Translations under genes and position numbers: made by a program | Shown here: in pieces, positions 1-5,915 of the stretch | How positions within the stretch are numbered: position 1 is the stretch's first letter | Layout of the letters: the number at the start of each line of letters is the position of its first letter | Notes under the pieces: generated by a model | The model's database searches: none | Told to the model about the DNA's origin: nothing | What the model saw: only the letters and a program-made list of their open reading frames with translations | Assembly: GCA_028822675.1 (NCBI GenBank) | Contig: JAPKDE010000084.1 | Location: 1-9,943 of the forward strand | Origin: Dehalococcoidia bacterium | Lineage (GTDB): Bacteria > Chloroflexota > Dehalococcoidia > UBA3495 | Direction of reading: 5' to 3' | Length of the DNA stretch: 9,943 nt

Positions 1-1
1 G

Positions 2-514
2 AAGATAGTAGACGCGCATTACACCTTTGATCGCTCTCGCATGGTGGTGACGTTTGGCGCAGAGGGTCGGGTGGACTTTCGTCCGCTGATTCACGTATTG
101 ATTTCAGCCACTGTGGGCCGTGTTGAATTGCGGCAGGTTGGCGACCGAGACATTGCCAAGCTGACTGATGGAATTGGCCGCTGCGGCAACCAACTCTGTT
201 GCGTGCGATGGATAGACAAATTTAAATCCATTTCTGTCCGCATAGCCAAAGAACAATCGTTACCCATCAGTGCTGAGGGGCTGGCTGGTGCCTGTGGTCG
301 GCTGCGGTGTTGCCTGTGGTTTGAGTACGAGCAATACCGCCAAGTGAACAAGTTGCTGCCCAAGATCGGGGAATTGGTGGAAACACCCTCCGGAGCGGCC
401 ATAGTAATCGTGGGACACCGGATAAAAGATACGGTATCGGTCCGCTATGGCGATGACCGGGTGTTGGAACTAGCCCTGGCAGACGTTGTCCGTAACCAAC
501 CATCTCGTAACTAA
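2..514 (+). CDS. ricT: PSP1-domain protein, RicT/YaaT-like (5' end outside window)
   Basis: The reading frame is open to the left edge, so the gene starts upstream and 170 C-terminal codons are visible; the ATG at 41 is internal. The visible start (KIVDAHYTFDRSR, then GAEGRVDFR) matches the typical PSP1 domain. Two cysteine clusters follow, CGNQLCC at fragment residues 61-67 and CGRLRCC at 98-104, spaced as in RicT, where they bind an Fe-S cluster. RicT in Bacillus forms a complex with RicA and RicF that acts on RNase Y-dependent mRNA processing, but whether the partners exist here cannot be seen. After the second cluster comes a small basic/hydrophobic C-terminal domain. In many genomes the upstream neighbour is holB, which would lie off the window. 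It converges with the HNH gene with 3 bp between stops. The family call is firm; the cellular role is by analogy. Confidence 0.88.
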   Translation, partial: KIVDAHYTFDRSRMVVTFGAEGRVDFRPLIHVLISATVGRVELRQVGDRDIAKLTDGIGRCGNQLCCVRWIDKFKSISVRIAKEQSLPISAEGLAGACGRLRCCLWFEYEQYRQVNKLLPKIGELVETPSGAAIVIVGHRIKDTVSVRYGDDRVLELALADVVRNQPSRN

Positions 515-517
515 AAG

Positions 518-1138
518 CTACTCGTCGGTCTCGTCTCTGATGGACCAAGGAATATAGAGCTTCCATTCTTCCAAGATCACTCTATTCTGAAGAATCAAAT
601 AGGGATTGGGGTCTGGAGCTCTCGGTATCGTACTCAGCCGCATCTTAGCCTCAGCCGGAGTGCGCCCTGCTTTGTGCAGGTTGCAACCGTTACAGGCCGC
701 CACCACATTCTCCCAGGTATGCGCGCCGTGCTGACGCCGGGGAATAACGTGATCCAGCGTTAGATCCCGGGGTTTCTTGCCGCAGTACTGACAGGTGTAT
801 TTATCACGCAGGAAAACTTCCTTCTTGGACAGTTTCCTGGGTAGAAAGGGCCGCTTAACCATGTAGTCCAACCGAATGATTGAAGGGGCGTCGATCTCTC
901 GGTCCACGGTGTGGAGGTAGCCGGGGTGGTTCTCGAGTAATTCGGCCTTTCCCTTGGTAACCAAGACAATCGCGCGGCGAACCGTGCAAATGTTCACGGG
1001 GACGTAATTCAGGTTCAACACCAGTACTGGCGCTCGGATTAAAACGTCAACGTCCACCGCCTCCGCAACTCCATATTCTGAAGTGTCGCGGACTGCGCCA
1101 TTCATCGAGGGTCGTTTTATTTCCGCCTGTTTTACCAT
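518..1138 (-). CDS. HNH endonuclease family protein
   Basis: This is a 206-residue protein. Residues 36-100 match the N-terminal part of the HNH_5-type family (VLVLNLNYVPVNI, RRAIVLV, KGKAELLE). The zinc-binding HNH fold follows: CQYC at 116-119, DHVIPR with likely general base H130, TWENVV with N144, and CNGC at 149-152. Both CxxC zinc pairs and the core DH/N residues are present, so it looks intact. Members are metal-dependent nucleases widespread in Chloroflexota, cyanobacteria and actinobacteria, usually not linked to restriction or phage genes; their role is poorly defined. The first 30 residues are not conserved by eye. The ATG at 1138 has GGGAGG 17 nt upstream, too far for a normal ribosome-binding site, so the start could be Met12 or later. 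It is third in a - strand series after the PAP2 and CvpA genes, but a 260-bp leader suggests separate control. Confidence 0.88.
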   Translation of the reverse strand: MVKQAEIKRPSMNGAVRDTSEYGVAEAVDVDVLIRAPVLVLNLNYVPVNICTVRRAIVLVTKGKAELLENHPGYLHTVDREIDAPSIIRLDYMVKRPFLPRKLSKKEVFLRDKYTCQYCGKKPRDLTLDHVIPRRQHGAHTWENVVAACNGCNLHKAGRTPAEAKMRLSTIPRAPDPNPYLILQNRVILEEWKLYIPWSIRDETDE

Positions 1139-1398
1139 GTCGGCCGGCTACTGATCCTCCCGCGTCTAGACTAAGAACCCTCCTGGAAGCGTCCAGAAGA
1201 GCGATAGGGGGAAGTTGCCACCCGGATGTCACCGGGGCCACCATACATGCGCACAAGGCCCGCTACACGCCCAACTGCCTAAGGGCTCCTAATGGCAATT
1301 GTCGAGCCTATTGGCCAACATAGTAGCATATCGGGTTGGGCGGGTTATTCGAAATTAAAAGACTTGACAGGGGGTGCCTGACAGGGGCTGCCTAGCCG
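1139..1398 (-). other. 260-bp gap / HNH leader with two small hairpins
   Basis: No convincing gene lies here. Two perfect stems are visible: CCCGG (1221-1225) with CCGGG (1232-1236), loop 6, and CTGGA (1183-1187) with TCCAG (1192-1196), loop 4. A GGGAGG sits near 1155-1160, followed by 17 nt before the HNH ATG. The left end carries a 14-bp tandem duplication (listed separately). No clear -10/-35 pair or T-rich terminator was found. The hairpins may belong to the HNH mRNA leader, but stems of 5 bp are common by chance. Confidence 0.35.
1365..1393. repeat. 14-bp tandem duplication after the CvpA gene
   Basis: TGACAGGGGGTGCC (1365-1378) is followed at once by TGACAGGGGCTGCC (1379-1392), one mismatch in 14. 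It begins 6 bp beyond the CvpA stop codon in the direction of that gene. Confidence 0.85.
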
Positions 1399-1911
1399 CT
1401 ACTGAGTCAGGTTAGTCAGTTCATCGTCCCAGTCACCTGGAATAATACCAACGCCTCGGATTACCACGTCAAATTGGTCGGCCAAGAAGGTGCCTAACTT
1501 CGACTCGTCAATGTCCACTTCCAAGTCTTTGACCGGGTATTTCTGCACTGCGGTAAGAACACCGGAGAGTAGCAGGAAACCAATCAATACACCCACAGCC
1601 ATTCCGGCCATGCTGTTCACCAAGCCAAAAAGCGGAATGATGCCAAGGACTGAGCGGGCCATAAAGTTCAGGATTCCACCAACGATGAACAAGACCCCAA
1701 ACACCAGCACAAAACCAGCCACCGTTTGAGCGTTTTCGTTATCGGTGACAACGGAGAAAATGCCACCAACCGAGTCACCGATCCGACTGGAGAGCGCCAG
1801 ACCAATGACCAGGGAGATAAGCGGTACGAGGACTCCCATCAAACCCTTGGAGTATCCCCAAAGGGCTGTAATTCCCCAAACGACCAGAATAGCAATATCA
1901 ATCCAGTTCAT
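1399..1911 (-). CDS. CvpA family membrane protein
   Basis: This is a 170-residue integral membrane protein. The N-terminus MNWIDIAIL followed by GYSKGLMG at 19-26 is the hallmark of CvpA (colicin V production) proteins. Membrane segments fall at about 3-19, 24-42, 63-84 and 97-122, with the family's small-residue-rich region at 95-112 (FGLVNSMAGMAVG). An acidic soluble tail covers 125-170. CvpA in E. coli is needed for colicin V secretion and for envelope stress resistance; its biochemical function is unknown and the symbol should not be taken as colicin production here. The ATG at 1911 is supported by GAGG four bases upstream. It lies 74 bp downstream of the PAP2 gene on the same strand and may be co-transcribed with it. 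Confidence 0.87.
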   Translation of the reverse strand: MNWIDIAILVVWGITALWGYSKGLMGVLVPLISLVIGLALSSRIGDSVGGIFSVVTDNENAQTVAGFVLVFGVLFIVGGILNFMARSVLGIIPLFGLVNSMAGMAVGVLIGFLLLSGVLTAVQKYPVKDLEVDIDESKLGTFLADQFDVVIRGVGIIPGDWDDELTNLTQ

Positions 1912-1961
1912 AAAACCTCAAAAATACGCGAGAGACAAAAACTAGGCGGAGTTTAGCACGA

Positions 1962-1978
1962 GGCGAAACAGGTTCGCC
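1962..1978 (-). other. hairpin between PAP2 and CvpA genes
   Basis: GGCGAA (1962-1967) pairs with TTCGCC (1973-1978) around a 5-nt loop, 7 bp beyond the PAP2 stop on the - strand. No T-run follows, so it is at most a weak terminator or an intercistronic mRNA-stabilising stem. Confidence 0.35.
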
Positions 1979-1985
1979 AAGGGGG

Positions 1986-2600
1986 TTAATGGTCAGATAC
2001 GACCGAGTTTCGGAGTCCTATCAGGGCAACCAATGCCAATAACCCCGACGCATATGAGCCGATAACGTCACTGGGCCAATGCACACCCATGTAAATCCGA
2101 GACAACCCCATGCCAATCACAATCAGAACAAGAGCACCTTGGATGATGCGGCGTGCCAGGACCGGTTTCACCCATAAACCAACAAGGTAGATCAGTACAC
2201 CACCCAGAATTATGGCCAATAGCGAATGGCCGCTGGGAAAGCTCAAACTAGACTGAATCGGTTCAAATATCTGGTGGTCGGGCCGGGGCCGGTCAACAAT
2301 CTCTTTTAGTCCATTGCCAGCGCCAATCAAGATCAAACTGACAAAAATCATGGCAACATCCGCGTAACGCCGGATCAAGAGCAAAAACGCCATCAGTACG
2401 CCAGCAGCGGGCAGGAACACCCAGAACAACCCAATGTTGTCAAAACCTTTTGCGGTTTCATCCAACCAACCTGTACGAAGCGATTGGACGCGCATCAAAA
2501 CGCTCTCGTCGCCAGGGAATGTGGGGTAGGCCCAAGCCAAGATATACAGGGCCAGGGTGGCCATGACCGCAAACGCCAACAGGCCCGGATTTATCTTCAA
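1986..2600 (-). CDS. PAP2 superfamily phosphatase
   Basis: This is a 204-residue membrane phosphatase carrying all three PAP2 signature motifs: K-x6-RP (K99 to R106-P107, LKEIVDRPRP), PSGH (122-125) and SR-x5-H-x3-D (S167-R168, H174, D178, within SRIYMGVHWPSD). H125, H174 and D178 are the expected catalytic residues. About five membrane segments are visible: 7-25, 58-76, 82-96, 126-143 and 153-172, with a last one near 183-197. The family removes phosphate from lipid phosphates such as phosphatidate or undecaprenyl pyrophosphate; the substrate cannot be told from sequence. The start is TTG at 2600. It has no clear Shine-Dalgarno, but the next ATG (codon 13) would cut the first membrane segment, so TTG is preferred with moderate certainty. 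An in-frame TGA lies about 50 bases upstream. Confidence 0.9.
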   Translation of the reverse strand: MKINPGLLAFAVMATLALYILAWAYPTFPGDESVLMRVQSLRTGWLDETAKGFDNIGLFWVFLPAAGVLMAFLLLIRRYADVAMIFVSLILIGAGNGLKEIVDRPRPDHQIFEPIQSSLSFPSGHSLLAIILGGVLIYLVGLWVKPVLARRIIQGALVLIVIGMGLSRIYMGVHWPSDVIGSYASGLLALVALIGLRNSVVSDH

Positions 2601-2765
2601 GTTACTGAAATAAGAATTTGTGACGATTGCCTCAATTAATAATCACCGGTTATATTTGCCGGTATCACAATCGGTACTGAATATTACGCTTAAAATTATC
2701 GCCTAGACTCTAATCTAACCCCGCTCACCGCATAAACGCAAGGTAATATTCTCACACGCACAGAC
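2601..2765. other. upstream region of PAP2 gene, no gene
   Basis: This A+T-rich half of the divergent intergenic region has no ORF of interest. An interrupted palindrome, ACCGG (2645-2649) and CCGGT (2659-2663) around a 9-nt A+T spacer, lies 45 bp before the PAP2 start. It could be an operator or chance. No canonical -35/-10 pair could be assigned on the - strand. Confidence 0.3.
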
Positions 2766-2771
2766 TATAAT
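2766..2771 (+). promoter_or_regulatory. candidate -10 box (TATAAT) for the intergenic RNA
   Basis: This is a perfect TATAAT hexamer. A start 6-8 nt downstream would put the 5' end at about 2778, directly at the 5' strand of the closing stem of the candidate RNA. The -35 region (2742-2748) does not resemble TTGACA, so the promoter is plausible but unproven. Confidence 0.4.
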
Positions 2772-2778
2772 CCCGGTT

Positions 2779-2953
2779 GGTGAACCTAACAGCACGTTGA
2801 CCAGCCACCCAGTCTTGGAGTTAGAAGCCGCCAGTCCATCTGTAGGCTCAACACCCGGCGAAAAATAGAATGCGGTTCACCGTTTGGATTATCAATCCAA
2901 GACTCAATGGAAATCGCTGATTCTAAAGCCGGGAGCTATTGGCTCCCGGCTTT
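2779..2953 (+). ncRNA. candidate structured RNA (unclassified), cmk upstream region
   Basis: In the gene-free stretch before cmk, GGTGAACC (2779-2786) pairs perfectly with GGTTCACC (2874-2881), closing a region of about 100 nt. Inside, GTTGACC (2796-2802) pairs with GG-TCAAC (2846-2852, one bulged C), and CAG/TGGA pair with TCCA/CTG near 2810-2841. Then comes a tight hairpin, TTGGATT-ATC-AATCCAA (2884-2900), and a strong terminator (2925-2953). A TATAAT box lies just 5'. The layout, promoter then closed structure then terminator, is that of a free small RNA or a riboswitch/attenuator leader. I do not recognise it as SRP RNA, tmRNA, RNase P RNA or a known riboswitch. A 6S-like rod is a weak alternative. 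Pairings were found by eye, without an energy calculation. Confidence 0.45.
2925..2953 (+). terminator. strong intrinsic terminator before cmk
   Basis: AAAGCCGGGAGC (2925-2936) and GCTCCCGGCTTT (2942-2953) form a perfect 12-bp stem with loop TATTG, and the sequence continues as TTTATT. No + strand protein gene lies upstream within 2.4 kb, so the transcript it ends must come from this intergenic region. The A's on the 5' side make it able to act in both directions. Confidence 0.85.
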
Positions 2954-3019
2954 ATTGCGTTACACCCAATAGAGATGTCGGAGAAATTACCATTAAGCAC
3001 GAACCCCGAGACCAAAGTG

Positions 3020-3025
3020 TATAAT
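3020..3025 (+). promoter_or_regulatory. candidate -10 box (TATAAT) for the cmk operon
   Basis: This is a perfect TATAAT 70 bp before the cmk start and downstream of the terminator at 2925-2953, so it could let the operon be transcribed independently. The -35 position (around 2997) has no good match to TTGACA. Confidence 0.42.
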
Positions 3026-3083
3026 GCCGGTGCGTAGCTACTACGCCCAAAATCGTTGTTTTGAGCCGGGTATAAACACCGGC
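3026..3083 (+). promoter_or_regulatory. folded cmk leader next to the ribosome-binding site
   Basis: A perfect stem GCGTAG (3032-3037)/CTACGC (3041-3046) is followed by GCCGG (3065-3069), which can pair with CCGGC (3079-3083). The same CACCGGC (3077-3083) can instead pair with GCCGGTG (3026-3032) if transcription starts upstream. The last stem ends one base before the purine-rich ribosome-binding site AGAGGGAG (3084-3091), so folding could affect access to it. The effect on translation is inference. Confidence 0.35.
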
Positions 3084-3094
3084 AGAGGGAGCAA

Positions 3095-3763
3095 TTGGCC
3101 CACGGAGTGAGAGTAATCGCAATCGATGGCCCAGTCGCCGCCGGCAAGACCGCCGTGGGGCGGGAATTGGCCCAGTCCTTGGGCTTTGCGTATCTGGACA
3201 CCGGAATCATGTACCGCGCCATCACTTGGCTGGCCCTAAAAAACAATGTGCCTGTCGAGGACGAAGCAGCTCTGGGCAATCTAGCCCGCACCAGCCCCAT
3301 TGATTTGGTGGGCACCAGTGGTGACCAAGTTTCAGTTGCCGGACACACCCTGGGCCCAGAACTTAGGGAATCCTCAGTAGACCGCAATGTCTCTGTGGTC
3401 TCCAAAGCTACCCCAGTGCGCACCGAAATGGTTGCCCAACAGCGGAAGATTGCCGACCAGAGCAAAATAGTCATGATTGGCCGGGACATCGGCACCGTGG
3501 TGCTGCCGGACGCCGACCTTAAGATTTACCTCACAGCCTCGCCGGAGAACCGAGCCAAGCGACGCTGGCAAGAGATGCAAGACCGCGGACAAATCGTGGA
3601 ACTGATGACGGTCTTGAGCCAGACCATCAAGCGCGACGAGATTGACACAGGCCGAGAAAATTCCCCTCTGAAACCCGCCGAAGATGCCTGGGAGCTAAAC
3701 ACCGACGGTCTAGACATCCGGCAGGTGGTGCAACAGATCATTGCCCGGACAGAAAACTTGTGA
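3095..3763 (+). CDS. cmk: cytidylate kinase
   Basis: This is a 222-residue (d)CMP kinase, which phosphorylates CMP and dCMP with ATP in pyrimidine nucleotide synthesis in the cytoplasm. Visible elements in order: P-loop GPVAAGKT (12-19), YLDTGIMYRA (33-42, CMP-binding, R41), GRDIGTVVLPDADLKIYLTA (129-148, with R130/D131), the lid arginines around R153-R157, and KRDEIDTGRENSPLKPAEDA (179-198, with D181, D184, R187), followed by LNTDGLDI. Length is normal. The start is TTG at 3095, chosen because AGAGGGAG ends four bases upstream; the GTG at 3107 lacks proper spacing from a ribosome-binding site. The stop overlaps the plsC start by four bases (GTGA). cmk next to plsC is a common bacterial arrangement. 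Confidence 0.95.
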   Translation: MAHGVRVIAIDGPVAAGKTAVGRELAQSLGFAYLDTGIMYRAITWLALKNNVPVEDEAALGNLARTSPIDLVGTSGDQVSVAGHTLGPELRESSVDRNVSVVSKATPVRTEMVAQQRKIADQSKIVMIGRDIGTVVLPDADLKIYLTASPENRAKRRWQEMQDRGQIVELMTVLSQTIKRDEIDTGRENSPLKPAEDAWELNTDGLDIRQVVQQIIARTENL

Positions 3764-4443
3764 GAGGTTTCAGGGACGCCAATCTCCTCTATCGAATTGG
3801 CCACTTTTTAGCCCGTTTTTGTTTTCGCGTCTTTGGCCGGATTGACGTGGTTGGCGCTGAATGCGTGCCCACCTTCGGACCGATAATTGTCGTCTCCAAC
3901 CATCTGTCTCTAAATGACCCACCTTTATTGGTGGTCGCAATCCCCAGGCCGCTGTACTTCATTGGCAAAAAAGAGTTGTTCGGCAACCCTGTTTTCCGGT
4001 TTTTGATGCGGGGATTCCATGTGTCACCCTTCAACCGTTCGTCCGCCGGGATTGACGCAATGCGCGCCCTGATGCAAAATCTGGAACGCGACAGGGCGGT
4101 GGTAATCTTCCCTGAAGGCACCAGAAGCCCAGATCAAACTCTGCAAAAAGGTATGCTGGGAGTGGTCTACCTGGCCATGAAATCACAAGCGCCAATACTG
4201 CCGGTGGCGGTCATAGGCACCGACAAATTTCCGCTGTGGCGGATTCCATTCCCATTCAAGCGAATGAAAGCGTCCATTGGCCCGCCATTCACCCTGCCGA
4301 TAATCGAGGGTAAACCCAGCCGGGCCGTGATGAACAACATGCTGGACATGGTCATGGGCCGCATCGCCGACCAGCTGCCGCCGGAACTTCGCGGTGTCTA
4401 CATCAGAAAAAGAATCACCAACGAGACCGAACCGGCGGGCTAA
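3760..4443 (+). CDS. plsC: 1-acyl-sn-glycerol-3-phosphate acyltransferase
   Basis: This is a 227-residue acyltransferase that adds the second acyl chain to lysophosphatidic acid, giving phosphatidic acid at the inner membrane face. All family blocks are present: motif I N47-H48-LSLN-D53 (HX4D catalytic dyad), motif II around GKKELF (69-74) to the SPFNR region (R93), motif III FPEGTR (117-122) and motif IV with PILPVAV (145-151). A hydrophobic N-terminal segment at about 12-26 likely associates with the membrane. The start is GTG at 3760 inside the cmk stop codon (GTGA), implying translational coupling. The stop codon lies within a run of four 13-bp repeats. Substrate chain length cannot be told from sequence, and other lysophospholipid acyltransferases share these motifs. 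Confidence 0.92.
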   Translation: MRGFRDANLLYRIGHFLARFCFRVFGRIDVVGAECVPTFGPIIVVSNHLSLNDPPLLVVAIPRPLYFIGKKELFGNPVFRFLMRGFHVSPFNRSSAGIDAMRALMQNLERDRAVVIFPEGTRSPDQTLQKGMLGVVYLAMKSQAPILPVAVIGTDKFPLWRIPFPFKRMKASIGPPFTLPIIEGKPSRAVMNNMLDMVMGRIADQLPPELRGVYIRKRITNETEPAG

Positions 4444-4487
4444 ATAACCCGGCTAAATAAACGGGCTGAAACAACGGACTAAACCAA
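4436..4487 (+). repeat. four tandem 13-bp units at the plsC stop
   Basis: Units begin at 4436, 4449, 4462 and 4475 with consensus CGGGCTAAATAAA; units 1 and 2 share the exact 10-mer GGCTAAATAA at 4438 and 4451. The array starts inside the last codons of plsC, includes its stop, and places TAA codons in all three frames. Confidence 0.85.
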
Positions 4488-4501
4488 GCAATCATTATTT
4501 T

Positions 4502-4517
4502 GGGCAAGATTTTGCCC
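4502..4517 (+). other. hairpin upstream of the small gene
   Basis: GGGCAA (4502-4507) pairs with TTGCCC (4512-4517), loop GATT. It is not followed by a T-run, so it is not a normal intrinsic terminator. It lies 23 bp before the ATG of the small gene and may be a leader stem. Confidence 0.4.
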
Positions 4518-4540
4518 CAACAGATATCTGGGAGAGATTC

Positions 4541-4759
4541 ATGCAACAAGCATCTAAATTCGGCATCTACTTGAACGCCAATGACAATCAGGTAGTGCGC
4601 ATCAACTCGCCGTATTGGCTTCCGGAAGAGCCCGATTGGGTTTTCTTGACCAACGAGGTCAACGCCACCCTGCTAAACATCCGCTCAATGGTGGAAGAAA
4701 AAGGCCTTTCCAAAGACTCGGGAGCAATCACCTGGGGCACAATTCCCCTCAAAGACTAG
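4541..4759 (+). CDS. small protein of unknown function (72 aa)
   Basis: I do not recognise a family. The 72-codon frame has a good ribosome-binding site (GGGAGAG, four bases before ATG) and fills most of the space between two firm genes on the same strand, so it is likely real. The protein is soluble and slightly acidic, with no signal peptide or membrane segment. It has a polar N-terminal half with NANDNQVVRINSPYW (12-26), an acidic-aromatic turn PEEPDWVF (28-35), a probable helix at 39-54 (EVNATLLNIRSMVEEK) and a C-terminal TWGTIPLKD. No zinc-binding cysteines or repeats are present. It lies between plsC and dgt in the cmk operon; a role in lipid or nucleotide metabolism would be guesswork. 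Confidence 0.7.
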   Translation: MQQASKFGIYLNANDNQVVRINSPYWLPEEPDWVFLTNEVNATLLNIRSMVEEKGLSKDSGAITWGTIPLKD

Positions 4760-4762
4760 TTT

Positions 4763-4809
4763 CAGGGTGGGTTTTAGCCAGAGTGGGTATTTAACCAGGG
4801 TGGTGTTAG
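4763..4809 (+). repeat. three imperfect tandem units before dgt
   Basis: CAGGGTGGGTTTTAGC (4763), CAGAGTGGGTATTTAAC (4779) and CAGGGTGGTGTTAG (4796) follow each other without gaps and fill almost the entire spacer up to the dgt ATG at 4810. Each carries an AGGGTGG/AGAGTGG core, and the last one occupies the ribosome-binding-site position of dgt. Confidence 0.75.
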
Positions 4810-5910
4810 ATGGGAACAGGTCCGGTGGAAAAATTGCAGGTACGTCAACGGCTAGAAAGCCTGGAAGAAAACCTATCTCCGCACGCCAGCCGCTCCAGCC
4901 GGTCTTTGGGCCGCGAACGGGATGAGACGCCCTCTCCCCTGCGCACCGAATTCCAACGCGACCGCGAACGGATTATCCACACCAACGCCTTTCGGCGTCT
5001 GAAGCACAAGACCCAGGTCTTCTTAGCTCCTTCCGGTGACCACTACGTGACCCGGCTGACCCACACGCTGGAAGTCGCTCAGGTGGGCCGCACTATCGCC
5101 AGGGCGCTGAACCTAAACGAAGACCTTGTTGAGGCCATGTCCTACGGTCACGACCTTGGCCACACTCCATTTGGACACCTAGGCGAAGAAACGCTGGACC
5201 AGGTTTATGCCCCCGGTTTCGCCCACAGCGCCCAGAGCTTGCGGATTGTGGAGCATCTGGCGAGAGAGGGTGATGGTCTAAATCTGACCTGGGAAGTGCG
5301 TCAGGGGATAATCTCCCACTCCAAGCCCCAGGGCGATTTCCTGGACATCAAGCTGGATGAATCGCTGACTCTGGAGGGTCAAATACTGCGGCTGGCGGAC
5401 TCTGTTGCCTACCTGAACCATGACATTGCCGACGCCGTTCGCGCCGGTATGCTAAAGATCGAGGATCTGCCGGAGCGCGCCAACCGAATCTTGGGTACCA
5501 CACACTCCCAACGGTTAGACGTTCTGATAACAGCCATCGTCCAAGATTCTTGGCTTGCCTCCGGATTGTCCGATGAGGAGTCAGACGGCAAGCCGGTAAT
5601 CAGCATGGACCAAGAAACCCGCGACGCCATGATGGAGCTGCGGGATTACATGTTCCAACATATCTACCTGCCCTTGGGCAACACTAGACAATCTGAGGTT
5701 GGCCGAGACGTGGTGAAGCTGCTCTACCACTACTTTGTGGCGAACGCGGAAGAAATTCCCCCGCCTTACTTCAGCCCCGGCGCCGACCCCGAACGCGCCG
5801 CCGTGGACTACGTGGCCGGCATGACCGACCACTACGCCATCCGCCAAGCAGAAAAGCTCCGGTCAGGCATCACTCAGGATGTCTTCCACAACGTGCCTCT
5901 GGAAGGTTAG
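4810..5910 (+). CDS. dgt: deoxyguanosinetriphosphate triphosphohydrolase-like protein (HD domain)
   Basis: This is a 366-residue HD-domain dNTPase; the family hydrolyses dGTP, and in related members other dNTPs, to the nucleoside and triphosphate, limiting dNTP pools. The N-terminal family signature RTEFQRDRERI, then AFRRLKHKTQVF (60-71) and DHYVTRLTHTLEVAQ (77-91) with metal ligand H85, HDLGHTPFGH (114-123) with the H114-D115 pair, and RLADSVAYLNHDI (194-206) with D197 complete the HD site. The C-terminal DHYA (340-343) is also typical. The length fits the short Dgt-like class found in Chloroflexota, Firmicutes and others. The ATG at 4810 follows an AGGGTGG-like ribosome-binding site. It ends 5 bp from the end of the convergent LLM gene. 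True nucleotide preference is unknown. Confidence 0.93.
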   Translation: MGTGPVEKLQVRQRLESLEENLSPHASRSSRSLGRERDETPSPLRTEFQRDRERIIHTNAFRRLKHKTQVFLAPSGDHYVTRLTHTLEVAQVGRTIARALNLNEDLVEAMSYGHDLGHTPFGHLGEETLDQVYAPGFAHSAQSLRIVEHLAREGDGLNLTWEVRQGIISHSKPQGDFLDIKLDESLTLEGQILRLADSVAYLNHDIADAVRAGMLKIEDLPERANRILGTTHSQRLDVLITAIVQDSWLASGLSDEESDGKPVISMDQETRDAMMELRDYMFQHIYLPLGNTRQSEVGRDVVKLLYHYFVANAEEIPPPYFSPGADPERAAVDYVAGMTDHYAIRQAEKLRSGITQDVFHNVPLEG

Positions 5911-5915
5911 TCCGA

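Noticed and set aside
1207..1236. T-box-like sequence GGGTGGCAAC on the - strand before the HNH gene
   Set aside because: It lacks the T-box core (GGAACCGCG type), a specifier stem and a terminator, and the downstream gene is not an aminoacyl-tRNA or amino acid gene.
1364..1369. TTGACA on the + strand as a -35 box
   Set aside because: No -10 at the right distance and no + strand gene follows; it is part of the 14-bp tandem duplication.
2645..2663. ACCGG-N9-CCGGT palindrome as an operator for the PAP2 gene
   Set aside because: It is only 5 bp per half, no second copy or adjoining regulator gene is present, and the spacing to an unknown promoter cannot be judged; kept only as a note in the gap description.
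2870..2920. 16-codon frame (ATG 2870 to TGA 2918) before the terminator, as a leader peptide
   Set aside because: No ribosome-binding site precedes it, and it shows no run of one regulatory amino acid; its bases are also used by the proposed RNA stems.
2601..3094. tRNA, SRP RNA, tmRNA or RNase P RNA in the large gap
   Set aside because: No cloverleaf with CCA-ready acceptor, no SRP loop signature (GGAAG...AGCAG) and no tRNA-like tmRNA end could be found by eye.
2923..3495. 190-codon frame on the - strand across the terminator and cmk
   Set aside because: It overlaps the strong terminator and lies antisense to cmk; the translation has no recognisable domain.
4436..4809. CRISPR array or mobile element remnant around the short tandem repeats
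   Set aside because: Units of 13-17 bp are contiguous with no spacers, and there are no cas genes, inverted terminal repeats, target duplications or transposase fragments.
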